Origin: Verrucomicrobiota bacterium
GTDB taxonomy: Bacteria; Verrucomicrobiota; Verrucomicrobiia; Verrucomicrobiales; Verrucomicrobiaceae
Assembly (NCBI GenBank): GCA_017301975.1
Contig: JAFLEI010000003.1
Coordinates: 724-64,723 of the forward strand
DNA: 64,000 bases
Reading direction: 5' to 3'
Of this stretch, positions 1 to 7,612 are shown piece after piece (positions within the stretch are counted from its first letter, which is position 1; every line of letters starts with the position of its first letter). The notes below the pieces were generated by a model, which was not told the origin of the DNA, ran no database searches, and saw nothing but the letters and a program-made list of their open reading frames with translations. A program made the translations under genes and the position numbers.

Positions 1-590
1 CCCCTACACCCAGCCTTGGCCAGTCCCTTGCCAGCAATCCCGCTCTGCTCAATCGCCTGCAACACAGCACGGAGCGCAGGGGTGTTGATGGGCGGTTGAT
101 GGAAAAACTTCAGGCCTGGGCAGTCACGCTTGGTGATGGCCGCAATGATCTTGGTGCGATTGCAGACCTTCTGAGGATCACTGAGCAGAATATTGTTCGA
201 TGGGTCCGAACAAAACACCAGTGGCTCAATGAAGGGGACCTGCTCGTTCTTGAAAGCCTTCTGCCGCCCAAACAGGGAGGCTAGGGCCTTGCACTTCCTG
301 TTTGCCAACAGGAGGGGGTTCTCGGCTGTCTTGGACCTGCCCTCGTGATGCCAGGACCAGAGGTTTCCCATTCCAGAAATGGCTCCTGGCCGGCTTTTGA
401 TCTCCGTGACAAAGACACCCCAAGGGGATACGCAGAGCAGATCAACCTCGTAAATCGGGCCACTGTCAGCCACGAACTCGAAGTTCGACCACATATGGAT
501 ATTCGCAGAGGCAGGCAGATTCTGACGAACGAAATCCAGCGCGGCCTGTTCCCAGGGAAATGCAGAGGGTGTGACAGTGGTCCAAGACAT
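1..590 (-). CDS. NERD-domain protein, N-terminal part (PglW/MAD6-like?), cut by window edge
   Basis: The minus strand is open from an ATG at 590 to the left edge, giving 196 codons without a stop; the C-terminus lies outside the window. The protein starts MSWTTVTPSAFPWEQAAL and contains VYEVDLL-like IYEVDLLCVSPWGVFVTEIKS and later NPLLLANRKCKALASL. The acidic residue before VDLL and the E-x-K of TEIKS fit the catalytic core of nuclease-related (NERD) domains. The PWEQ..ALDFVR opening, NPLLLANRK segment and the closing stretch (INTPALRAVLQAIEQSGI) are, from memory, like the N-terminus of the NERD plus Ser/Thr-kinase proteins of BREX type 2 (PglW) and of the methylation-associated defence system (MAD6). 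The kinase part, if present, would be off the edge, so the kinase assignment is inference. No Shine-Dalgarno sequence precedes the ATG. Confidence 0.75.
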   Translation of the reverse strand, partial: MSWTTVTPSAFPWEQAALDFVRQNLPASANIHMWSNFEFVADSGPIYEVDLLCVSPWGVFVTEIKSRPGAISGMGNLWSWHHEGRSKTAENPLLLANRKCKALASLFGRQKAFKNEQVPFIEPLVFCSDPSNNILLSDPQKVCNRTKIIAAITKRDCPGLKFFHQPPINTPALRAVLQAIEQSGIAGKGLAKAGCR

Positions 591-825
591 CGTTTTGGCT
601 TTAAAAGGTGCCTTTTGGAGCCTCCAGCGCTGGCAGAAGTGCGGGGGGGGGCAGGTCAGCCCCAGCAAGAGCGTGTGCGGGAATGATGGCTGTGAGAGGT
701 TGGAGCATCTGGGATGGTCGCTTCCTTACAACAATCCAAGGGGTTGTGCCAAGTTTCCACCCGTGATTTTCCAGATTTCATGGCGTCAATTGCAGATGCC
801 CGGATACTCATCCATCTGGTCATCA
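591..825. other. Divergent intergenic region
   Basis: This stretch lies between the NERD-domain gene (leftward) and the small gene at 826 (rightward) and should hold promoters for both. Open frames crossing it are extensions or shadows of the flanking genes. I see no clear hairpin, repeat or sigma-70 box. Confidence 0.4.
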
Positions 826-1236
826 ATGCCCTCCAACCTCCAATCCCTCATCACCGAAGCCACTCGCTACGCTCGCTTCACCATGAAGAAGTGCGGGTGT
901 CTGGCTCCGATCATGATGGCTGCGACGGACCAAGGCACCATTCTATTTACCCCGGACAAGCTGAGCGACACGGGAGCCAAGGATGATTTCGCCAACAAGG
1001 TGCGTCTGATCACTGCTTCGTATGGTGCTTCTGCCGTCGTGCTCATTCTGGAATCATGGATTACGAAGGCCAAAGCAGATGAGCCATTGGACACGTTAAC
1101 GCCACCCTCTGAATCGTATGACCGGGAAGAGGTGGTGGATGAACGATCCGACTCTAAGTGGATGCTGAGCTTTTTGCTGCAGGGCATGGTTCGGAGTTGC
1201 TGTCAGTTGGAATTGGTGCCCTCGCCCAGTTGGTAG
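826..1236 (+). CDS. Small conserved hypothetical protein with altered C-terminus
   Basis: The frame opens further upstream at 571, but protein-like sequence begins at the ATG at 826 (MPSNLQSLITEATRYARF), giving 136 residues. The central part (APIMMAATDQGTILFTP, DDFANKVRLI, VVLILESWITKAKADEPLD, TPPSESYDREEVV) looks like a soluble alpha/beta family that I recall as a widespread hypothetical in bacterial genomes; no function is known to me. After EEVV the sequence turns into a Cys/Ser/Leu-rich tail (SCCQLELVPSPSW) unlike a normal family end, and this tail overlaps the 3' end of the convergent gene at 1154-1852. The native C-terminus may have been replaced by recombination near 1135. The gene is real on sequence texture, but the exact end is doubtful. 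Confidence 0.55.
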   Translation: MPSNLQSLITEATRYARFTMKKCGCLAPIMMAATDQGTILFTPDKLSDTGAKDDFANKVRLITASYGASAVVLILESWITKAKADEPLDTLTPPSESYDREEVVDERSDSKWMLSFLLQGMVRSCCQLELVPSPSW

Positions 1237-1852
1237 TCTTTACGAATTCGCCGAGCAAATCTCTGCCTCTCTTATTGCCGTATTTCTGGCGCACCGAATT
1301 CCAGTGTGAGCAGCCAGGATGAGGAGTGGCGACAATCGGGATATCAAGAACAGCGTTGCAACAGTTGCGTGCCAGCATGGACAGAAAGACTACGGCGGTA
1401 GGTTGAAGAGTCCTGCAGTGCAGGAGAATTGCTTCGTTAGCCATTTCAGTGTCCATGATCGAAAGCTCATGTTCGAGTGAGTCTCCATCAAGCGCTGGCC
1501 GCAAGAAGAAATTGTAAAAAGCGATGTCGTCTGCGACTAACCTATAGTCCACGTAGTGAGGACCGTATTCGTTAATCTCCCAGAATGGATTACTGTAAAT
1601 TGAGTGCGTAGGCGATGGAAAAGCGTTTGCGGTTGCGTCCTCCAGAAGCTTTGCGGTGCTAATAAACGTAATCTCGTATTCTGAGAGAGTCGCGCTGCTC
1701 CCTGAATACCATGCCTCTGGGCTCGTGCGCTGTGGTGAATCCTCATCAAGGTAGTGGCTCTCGCCAATGAGAAGAATTTTTGGGGTCTCCTCGTTGCGGA
1801 AGTTCTTCCCGACGTAGGGTCTCATCATAGGGTATTGCTGGTAAAAGTTCAT
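1154..1852 (-). CDS. Uracil-DNA-glycosylase-like protein
   Basis: The reading frame extends to a TTG at 1870, but the first ATG is at 1852 (MNFYQQYPMMRPYVG), giving 232 residues. The motif ILLIGESHY near residue 25 stands where glycosylases of the UDG superfamily carry GExPG, and TPHPGCSHWNS near residue 190 resembles their C-terminal substrate-binding motif (HPS/HPG). The rest (FISTAKLLEDA, YNFFLRPAL, VVFLSMLARNC) fits the Rossmann-like fold. The catalytic Asp/Asn of classical UDGs is not evident, so it may be a non-glycosylase member. The last 25 or so residues overlap the convergent gene ending at 1236 and look frayed. Isolated in its neighbourhood; no Shine-Dalgarno. Confidence 0.5.
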   Translation of the reverse strand: MNFYQQYPMMRPYVGKNFRNEETPKILLIGESHYLDEDSPQRTSPEAWYSGSSATLSEYEITFISTAKLLEDATANAFPSPTHSIYSNPFWEINEYGPHYVDYRLVADDIAFYNFFLRPALDGDSLEHELSIMDTEMANEAILLHCRTLQPTAVVFLSMLARNCCNAVLDIPIVATPHPGCSHWNSVRQKYGNKRGRDLLGEFVKTTNWARAPIPTDSNSEPCPAAKSSAST

Positions 1853-2208
1853 TTTAGAGTTCGCGAGCAACGCCTAACGTCGAGTTTTGGTGAGTTGGTA
1901 AATTCAATTGCTGCTATTCAACCGGAGGATGGCATGGCAATCGCGGATTTTGACGAAGAGACTGAATTTCAATCCACTGTCAACGTCGAGTAGGCAACCG
2001 GATGCCGCCATCCTCATAGGCCGGTTTCAATCCTGCCGTCAACCATGGTTTTCATCGTGCCATGACTGATTTCACAAGGATGAAGGGTGGCCTGAGACTG
2101 CGACCATGAAGAGCTACGTATCAATGCCCAAGGCACGCATCAGTCTCGCCCTTCTGTCACGATATGAAGCTAGGAAATTCAAGGTCCGGTCCGCCATGCC
2201 TTCGCGGA
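1853..2208. other. Intergenic region, no gene seen
   Basis: About 355 bases between two leftward genes. It contains a short rightward open frame (to 1993) that is mostly antisense to the glycosylase-like gene and not protein-like. A 10-base direct repeat (aacgtcgagt) occurs near 1877 and 1982. A single GTTAGGC on the minus strand next to the glycosylase-like gene resembles an integron core site, but no partner site was found. Confidence 0.35.
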
Positions 2209-2580
2209 TCATTTGTTGCCCAATATGCTTTTAACTTGAACCAATATGCCGGGTGGTTTGAGCCCCATGTCGAAAAATGCTAGAGCCTGTTGTGTCGCTT
2301 TGATTTCAAATGGAAGTGATTTCTGCAAACCCACTACGAGAACATTCAGCTTTGTTACATCGCCACCGAAGCCAATAAGAAGAAGCTGTTTTGAAATTTT
2401 GCTAACAATCTCATCGACAGATTGCTCCTCCGCATATCCCACAATAATCATGAAGAGAATGTTTTCGACAGCATTCTCGTTGCCTAGTTCAGAAAAGGAA
2501 GATTTGTACTCGTCATAGTCGAAACGAGTCTTGGCGCTATCTGTGATTGTATTCCAAATGACATCTTTTGGTGTGGGCAT
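2209..2580 (-). CDS. Hypothetical protein, 123 aa
   Basis: ATG at 2580; the product begins MPTPKDVIWNTITDSAKTRF. It is soluble, predicted mixed helix/strand, without membrane segments or signal peptide. The C-terminal half (VLVVGLQKSLPFEIKATQQA) is regular and protein-like, and base use matches the AT-richer neighbours, so it is probably real. I do not recognise the family. Its size and place beside small acidic and repeat proteins would suit an immunity or accessory protein, but that is only context. It lies 80 bp downstream of the 74-aa gene, in the same direction. Confidence 0.5.
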   Translation of the reverse strand: MPTPKDVIWNTITDSAKTRFDYDEYKSSFSELGNENAVENILFMIIVGYAEEQSVDEIVSKISKQLLLIGFGGDVTKLNVLVVGLQKSLPFEIKATQQALAFFDMGLKPPGILVQVKSILGNK

Positions 2581-2660
2581 AAGTCTGTGAATCTAATGTT
2601 TGAAAATTACGGAAATCTGAAGATTTGATTTCATTCTGGATGGGCTTCAGTCATCGGACA

Positions 2661-2885
2661 TCATGTTTCATAACCCTCTCGATCCTCGTCACTCTGTCCT
2701 CGCCAAAAATCATCACCAGTCTCAGCCATGAACTCCGCGTATGACTCGCGAGATTCTTCGATATCGGGATCCATTTTGTTTTCGAGACACCACTTCCGAT
2801 ATTCATCTTCACGCATCTTGCCTTCAATCCTAGCGTCGAAGAGTTTGCGTTTGTTGTCGAAGTCTGACTGGTCAGGAGGATTCAT
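2661..2885 (-). CDS. Small acidic hypothetical protein, 74 aa
   Basis: ATG at 2885. The product (MNPPDQSDFDNKRKLFDARI...) is strongly charged, with many Asp, Glu, Arg and Lys residues and no hydrophobic core segment, so it is probably a helical or partly disordered adaptor. The end (DEDREGYET) is very acidic. It sits between the 123-aa gene and the repeat protein, all on the minus strand, with 80-90 bp spacers, and may belong to one transcript. No recognised family. Confidence 0.45.
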   Translation of the reverse strand: MNPPDQSDFDNKRKLFDARIEGKMREDEYRKWCLENKMDPDIEESRESYAEFMAETGDDFWRGQSDEDREGYET

Positions 2886-2973
2886 GGTTGGATGAGTGGG
2901 GTTGCGTAAAAAGTTCTAAAGGTGACCAGCCGCAAGATGATGGTTGGCTCTGAGATGATGTTCGAACTGAGTC

Positions 2974-4293
2974 TTACAGATTGGAAATGAAGATCCTGGG
3001 GCTATAACGCAATGCTTCCATTGTTTGGTAATCAAGATCTTCCAAGGAATGTGCGCTGAGCCAAACAGTCCCCGTAGTTTTTGAGGCCAGAGTGAGTGCA
3101 GCGTGATCTGACCAAAAAGCAATGCCACTCAAGGATAATGATCCCTCGTGTTCTGCCAATGCCTCAGCTGTTGAATCCGAAAGAGCAGCCAATCCGTTCA
3201 AGCTCAGTTGGCCTTTATGAAGGGCCAGGATCGAGGCGCATTCTGTGGAGAGTGACTGCAAACCATTAAGGCTCAGATTGCTACTGCTTGCGGCCAATGC
3301 ATTTGCAGCATCAACGCTGATTTCAACCACACAGGAAAAGCGTGCATATTCCCGTCCTTCCGTCAATTGCGAGGCCAATTCTGCGTTTGCGATGGCTTTG
3401 ATGCTTGGCATGTCGAGTCTTCCTTTTAGGCGGGATAATGAAGAAGCTGCGTTTGAAGACAAATGCGTTACCGAACCGAGTTTTAGATTGCCCTGAAGTC
3501 GTGAAAGATGATCAGCCACCGAGTCGGAAATGTGCTGGACATCCGGTAGTTGTAAGCCGCCAGTGTGCTGGGCTAGACGTTCAGCAAGATCAGAGGTCAG
3601 TTCCGTTATCCCGTAGAGGGTCAGTTCTCCCTCATGCTCCGCAAGCGCTTCGGCACATGGAACGGTCAAGCATTCGATCTTGTTGAAACTGAGATCGCCA
3701 CGTCTGCTTTTGACTGCCTGGCGTGCTGCCTCGGTAAGAGCTTTGATTCCTGATATTGCCAGTTCTCCCTTGTGTTTGCACAGCGCTGAGAATCCTGCGT
3801 CAGATAGCGACTGCAAATTTGCGAGGCATAGGCAGCTTCCCTTGTGCAGAGAAAGTTCTAGCGCCACCTCATCAGAGATCATTTCAAGGCCATTGAGAAC
3901 CAGACGACCAAGATGAGGGGTGAATGCTCTAGCCATCGAAGCAGACAAGTGGCGTATACCACTCAACGTTATCCGCCTGCCTTTGTGCTGCACCATTATT
4001 TTGATGAGGCTTTCTGATAATTCACTGAGGCCGTTGAGTTGGAGATTGCTTGGATGATTACAGAGAGATCTTGCTGTTGTTTCATCTAACGAATGAAGAC
4101 CGTCTAAAATAAGGTGGCATCTGAACGAGCTCACCACTTTAGCAGCTGATGGGGTGATGATGGTGAACTTGCTCAAATCAAGTGTGTGAACATTGCTTTC
4201 TTTCTGGAGTCTGAGAGCCGTCGATTCTGTTAGGACACAAGGTGTCATTTGATTCACTTGTATTTGTGCCTGAGGCATAGAGGAATTGTGCAT
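2974..4293 (-). CDS. Leucine-rich-like 23-residue repeat protein
   Basis: First ATG at 4293 (a TTG precedes it at 4296); about 439 residues. After a short N-terminus the whole protein is about 15-16 tandem repeats of roughly 23 residues. Each repeat has a strand part (LxLxGLxxLS) and a helix part (AxxLaxHkG), for example LSLNGLQSLSTECASILALH. The pattern suggests a solenoid of the leucine-rich-repeat type with unusually short, regular units. Some units have decayed (the one around EGREYARFSCVVEISV). No signal peptide or membrane segment is seen, so it is probably cytoplasmic and used for protein binding. It starts 22 bp after the stop of the upstream DUF2325-like gene, so the two are very likely cotranscribed. 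I recall similar repeats from planctomycetes and verrucomicrobia; function unknown. Confidence 0.75.
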   Translation of the reverse strand: MHNSSMPQAQIQVNQMTPCVLTESTALRLQKESNVHTLDLSKFTIITPSAAKVVSSFRCHLILDGLHSLDETTARSLCNHPSNLQLNGLSELSESLIKIMVQHKGRRITLSGIRHLSASMARAFTPHLGRLVLNGLEMISDEVALELSLHKGSCLCLANLQSLSDAGFSALCKHKGELAISGIKALTEAARQAVKSRRGDLSFNKIECLTVPCAEALAEHEGELTLYGITELTSDLAERLAQHTGGLQLPDVQHISDSVADHLSRLQGNLKLGSVTHLSSNAASSLSRLKGRLDMPSIKAIANAELASQLTEGREYARFSCVVEISVDAANALAASSSNLSLNGLQSLSTECASILALHKGQLSLNGLAALSDSTAEALAEHEGSLSLSGIAFWSDHAALTLASKTTGTVWLSAHSLEDLDYQTMEALRYSPRIFISNL

Positions 4294-4314
4294 CAATGCA
4301 AAATGAAATGCCTA

Positions 4315-5826
4315 TCACTCAAATTCCGCTGAGCATTGATTGCAAATTTCGGCTGCCACTTGGTTCACCCCATACCCACGCGGTAGGCGGACGAGTTTCT
4401 TTTTGTGTTTATCACAGAAACTTTTAACATCACCGTAAGAATGGCTCGACCATCGAATTGCCAACAGAACAAGCTTCACCTCACTCCTAGCTATAGCGGA
4501 CTCAAACTGGCTTGTGGTTTCATGTGGTCGTGTTTCGATCCAGTTGATTTCGGACAGGCCCAGTGCACTTATAAGCGCGATCTTCGATTCATGTCGGCAT
4601 TGCCCCCCAATCATCACGATTGAGCTTCCTTTCAGATATGCTGCTGCTTTTGTCAGCTCGGGTATAGGGGCGTCTTCTCTAAAGGGAACATCTGAAGTCT
4701 GTGTGGACAAATAGACGTCTGTTGCAGCCAAAAACTGTTTGAATTCTTCTGAAATTACGATGGTCTCTGGAATCTCGTCCAAATGATCAATGAGCGCTGA
4801 CCTCAGCTCTGTATTGTTGGGAGGTAATCCGAGAGAGATGAGTTGATCGACACTCCCCACAATTTTAGTCCAGTTTGAAGTGGGATCGGACGGACGATTT
4901 CCCAGCATTTTCAGCTCATAACGGATCTTGCCGAGTAAATTATTGCGAACCTTCTTCTGTGCATTGATAGACTCTACTTCACTGAAAAGCGCTTCAATTC
5001 GTTTTAACAAGTCTTCTGTTTGATCCGGGTCTGCTAGATCGTCCGCCTTCATGTAACGTGTGATGTACCGTTGTTCGGCTGCAGACCAGTCTAAAAGATG
5101 AAGATAAACATCGAGCTGATCAGCGTCCTCAAAATCGAATTCTTTGCAAGCGCTGCGCACCATTGACTGGGCCTCTGCTAGGAGCATGAGGGTACGTTCC
5201 AAGACGCTGCGACCGACATCCATTTTTCTAGATTCCTCCACCAAGAAGAGGGCTTTTGACATTACGTAAAAGCAGGCTGCCGTCTTTTTCCACTTTTGTA
5301 GGGTGGTGTCATCATGACGAGATTGGCACATCCACAGGTAACAGTTGGGCAGAGCTTTGGCTTGTGAGATGACGTCATGGTACCATTCGCCAGTAGATGG
5401 GACCTTTTCTCCTCTCGTTTTCGCTTCCGAGCGTTCAACAGCTTGCGCGATTGCGTCTCGCTTAATCTTGAGTCTGGCTTGGATTGTTACCAAGGGAGCA
5501 GGCCCGCCAGGTCGAACAGGCGGCGCAGCGCTTCGAGATAATGCTGCAACAGGTTTGAATGTTTGGACTAAACCTGCCAGTTCTTCCAAAGACGGGCGAG
5601 GGGCGGGTGGTGAAACAGGTAGTGGATCGGTGTCTTCGAGCTGGCTCGGAGTTTCTTCCACAAGGAGAGCCGCAGGTGACTCAATCGGCTGTGGTTCCGC
5701 CGGCGTCTCTTGGAGGAAAAGCGTCAGTGCTTGAGAAAAAAGCTGCTTCAGTTCGGAATCGGCGTCGAGCTTCTGGCCGATGGCTGCGAATACGCTTTGA
5801 AAGGTTGGTGGTTGATCAGTGGACAT
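4315..5826 (-). CDS. Protein with DUF2325-like C-terminal domain
   Basis: Two in-frame ATGs are possible, 5847 and 5826; I prefer MSTDQPPTFQSVFAAIG at 5826, about 503 residues. Order: a short helical head (1-40), a Pro/Ala/Ser-rich linker (about 40-115), a long all-helical middle (about 120-380) with charged stretches, and a C-terminal alpha/beta domain of about 100 residues with SSIVMIGGQCRHESKIAL, LLAIRWSSHSYGDVKSFCDK and LVRLPRGYGVNQ. The GG near its start, the SH.Y.DVK segment and the final RLPRG match my memory of DUF2325 domains, whose biochemical role is not established. First gene of the leftward set with the repeat protein. Likely cytoplasmic; possibly a nucleotide or DNA-end sensor, which is speculation. 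Confidence 0.6.
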   Translation of the reverse strand: MSTDQPPTFQSVFAAIGQKLDADSELKQLFSQALTLFLQETPAEPQPIESPAALLVEETPSQLEDTDPLPVSPPAPRPSLEELAGLVQTFKPVAALSRSAAPPVRPGGPAPLVTIQARLKIKRDAIAQAVERSEAKTRGEKVPSTGEWYHDVISQAKALPNCYLWMCQSRHDDTTLQKWKKTAACFYVMSKALFLVEESRKMDVGRSVLERTLMLLAEAQSMVRSACKEFDFEDADQLDVYLHLLDWSAAEQRYITRYMKADDLADPDQTEDLLKRIEALFSEVESINAQKKVRNNLLGKIRYELKMLGNRPSDPTSNWTKIVGSVDQLISLGLPPNNTELRSALIDHLDEIPETIVISEEFKQFLAATDVYLSTQTSDVPFREDAPIPELTKAAAYLKGSSIVMIGGQCRHESKIALISALGLSEINWIETRPHETTSQFESAIARSEVKLVLLAIRWSSHSYGDVKSFCDKHKKKLVRLPRGYGVNQVAAEICNQCSAEFE

Positions 5827-5957
5827 GTGTTGTCTGGTTGGGACCATTTGTCATTGGGAACGGTGGCATGCGTCAAATACCATTTTGGAGCTGGCGTAAA
5901 AACAGGCTCATTCTTTCTGCGCTGTTCCCTACAAAATCTTTCGGACCCACGTTCCAA

Positions 5958-5970
5958 GAGCCGTATCGCT
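5958..5970 (+). repeat. Direct repeat, copy 1 (13 bp exact)
   Basis: The 13-mer gagccgtatcgct recurs at 6669-6681 in the same orientation. The similarity extends imperfectly on both sides (tcca before; ggac and a GATG-like segment after). The pair brackets the broken TFRD-repeat gene. Confidence 0.6.
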
Positions 5971-6109
5971 ATGGACGATGAGGTGGGGTAGAACTGGCAC
6001 CATGGGAGGTAAATCGTTATCGAGGAGGAGGATCGAAGGTCAATCCAGCAGAATGGATGCTGCTTGAGGTGAGGTGAAGATTTCCAGCTCAGCACCGTCC
6101 AAGCCATCC

Positions 6110-6533
6110 ATGAAGCTGATTCTGGTCCTCCTGTTTCCCATCCTCGCCTTTGCTGATCCTGCCTCCACTCTCGCTGGTAAAAATGCCACGCTGAGAGATG
6201 AGAAAGGCAGATCCTCAACAACCACCAGCACATCAGGCACCCAAACGACGTTCAGAGACGCACAAGGCAGGATCACGGGAACGGCCTCACAATCGACCGC
6301 TGACAAAACAACGTTCAGGGATGCACAGGGGAGAACGACCGGCACTTCAAGCACCAACGGAACAACATGCCCAAGGACGGCTCACTGGAACAGCTTCAAC
6401 GTCATCCTCAGGACTGACCACCTACCGCGATTCTTCTGGACGCATTACGGGCACCAACACAGTCAGCGGCACCACCATCACCTTCAGAGATTCATCGGGA
6501 CGGCTGACAGGAACTGCGACCGTGAAGAAGTGA
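6110..6533 (+). pseudogene. Exported TFRD/GRxTGT repeat protein, frameshifted
   Basis: ATG at 6110 opens a signal peptide (MKLILVLLFPILAFA) followed by tandem repeats of about 21-23 residues with the core TFRDAQGRxTGT. The frame is lost after ...STNGTT at about 6367. Another frame, open from 6369, resumes in phase with AQGRLTGTAS, then YRDSSGRITGT and FRDSSGRLTGT, and ends TATVKK at a TGA (6531-6533). Comparison with the neighbouring repeats shows that an 11-base segment (acgttcaggga-like) is missing at the junction between 6367 and 6368. The intact product would be about 145 residues, exported, Thr/Ser-rich and probably extracellular or periplasmic. I class it as a pseudogene, though a sequencing error or phase-variable state is possible. 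Confidence 0.7.
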
Positions 6534-7137
6534 TCACGGCTCCAATGGCCTCCTGCAGCCTTGGCCAGTGGGTTTTGACCTGCTCCTTGATGCCGGTGCC
6601 TTCTCTTCAAAACAGGGAAGGCTCTCAACACAGGCCGATCAAACCTCCGTCATCAGCGGTCGGTCCATGAGCCGTATCGCTGCGGACAATTGATGGGCAG
6701 GGGCTGAACGAAGAGGGAAGGGGGCGGTAAACGGAAAGAGCCGGTGTGGCTTGCTGAGCATGTTCAAGACACCTGGAGAGAGGATGCCTCTATATAGAGG
6801 TGGCCTGACCTTGGATTTCGGATTGCCCTGGGAAAAGTTAATTGGGGTGTCATTGGCACCATTATTGGTTCATCAAGGGGTGATTGGGTGATTCAGCTCT
6901 GCAGCGGGCGAATCGACGGCCGACACCAGTGCCATGGTTTTAAAAGAATGCCGAGCAAGGCGAAACAACTGTTGATGGGGTGTTGCAAAGTGAGGGCAAT
7001 GATGCAGAAATGTGGTGGAAGACAGTGGTGAACATCGCCGAATTTCCTCGATCTATCCTTGCCTCAGGTGCAACTTTTGGTGCAACTTTTGCAAGTTCCG
7101 AGGAGTGAATGTGTTGTAAGTCATTGATCTGCAACGA
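6534..7137. other. Gene-poor region before tRNA-Arg
   Basis: No convincing gene. It holds the second copy of the 13-bp direct repeat (6669-6681) and a perfect 14-bp palindrome at 6787-6800. On the minus strand near 7065-7110 a short stretch encodes SSELAKVAPKVAPEARID, reminiscent of the C-terminal tails of some tyrosine recombinases; it is not part of an intact gene. Confidence 0.4.
6669..6681 (+). repeat. Direct repeat, copy 2 (13 bp exact)
   Basis: Same 13-mer as at 5958-5970, 711 bp downstream, on the far side of the frameshifted repeat-protein gene. Confidence 0.6.
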
Positions 7138-7209
7138 GTCTCCGTAGTTCAATGGATAGAACGAGGGTTTCCTAAACTCTAAATACAGGTTCGATTCCTG
7201 TCGGGGATA
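7138..7209 (+). tRNA. tRNA-Arg (anticodon CCT)
   Basis: A complete 72-nt cloverleaf can be folded. The acceptor stem pairs gtctccg with cggggat (two G-U pairs, including G1-U72). The D arm pairs gttc with gaac around aatggata. The anticodon arm pairs agggt with actct (one G-U) and has loop ttcctaa, giving CCT. The T arm pairs acagg with cctgt around ttcgatt. The discriminator is A and no CCA is encoded. It reads AGG codons. It lies between the gene-poor accessory region and the giant gene and is a plausible integration site for mobile elements. Confidence 0.9.
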
Positions 7210-7612
7210 CGCGGTTGAGGAAAGAAAAGAGTGAGGCGATGGGGGAAAGGGCGCTGGAAATACGCGGTTTATTTACCGTAACAGCCATTATTCCCATGGA
7301 TTTTTAAAGAACGCGGGGGCTTTCATTCTCATTTATTAGCGAATCCGAAGGGGGTGAAGCGCGAGAATGTGAATAACTTAAACGGCTGATTTTCAGCAGG
7401 TTAAGTTTTTTTGCGAAACTAGAAAAATGAATTGGCTGGTAAGGGTTCTTTGTGTTTTGATACAAAGAATACCTTTAGATGCCACCAACCTCGACCTGCC
7501 ACGGAATAAAGAACGCCGCAGACGTACCTCATTTGAAGAGGATGCGTGCTGATGCGTTGCTGCATTTGTGAAAGGAAAACGAGGGTTTGAATCGCCATTT
7601 CTTTACTCAATT
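7210..7612. other. Leader region of the giant gene
   Basis: About 400 bases between tRNA-Arg and the giant gene without a convincing open frame. It holds a terminator-like hairpin at 7375-7412 and a second AT-rich hairpin (8 bp, 7446-7453 with 7462-7469). The giant gene's promoter must lie here, but no clear sigma-70 box or ribosome binding site is seen. Confidence 0.5.
7375..7412 (+). terminator. Terminator-like hairpin after tRNA-Arg
   Basis: Outer stem aacttaa/ttaagtt (7375-7381 with 7401-7407) and inner stem gctga/tcagc (7385-7389 with 7393-7397) are followed by a run of T to 7412. The outer stem is AT-rich, so strength is moderate; it could end the tRNA transcript. Confidence 0.55.

Noticed and set aside
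1754..1993. 79-codon rightward frame
   Set aside because: More than a third is antisense to the glycosylase-like gene and the rest has no recognisable features.
1860..2000. Integron-like core site GTTAGGC (minus strand) next to the glycosylase-like gene
   Set aside because: Only one 7-base core was found; no matching partner core with pairing arms within about 150 bases, no repeats of the pattern at other gene borders and no integrase gene.
6787..6800. 14-bp perfect palindrome cctctatatagagg
   Set aside because: Single copy, no gene close enough to be controlled by it and too short to be called a terminator or operator.
6110..7137. CRISPR-like array
   Set aside because: The repeats in this area are coding repeats of the exported protein without spacers of constant length; no CRISPR repeats were found anywhere in the window.
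6940..7152. 70-codon leftward frame overlapping the tRNA
   Set aside because: Its start lies inside the tRNA gene and only a short segment (VAPKVAP) is suggestive; not annotated as a gene.
7568..7612. Earlier GTG start for the giant gene
   Set aside because: The upstream 15 codons add a charged stretch before an otherwise normal signal peptide starting at the ATG at 7613.
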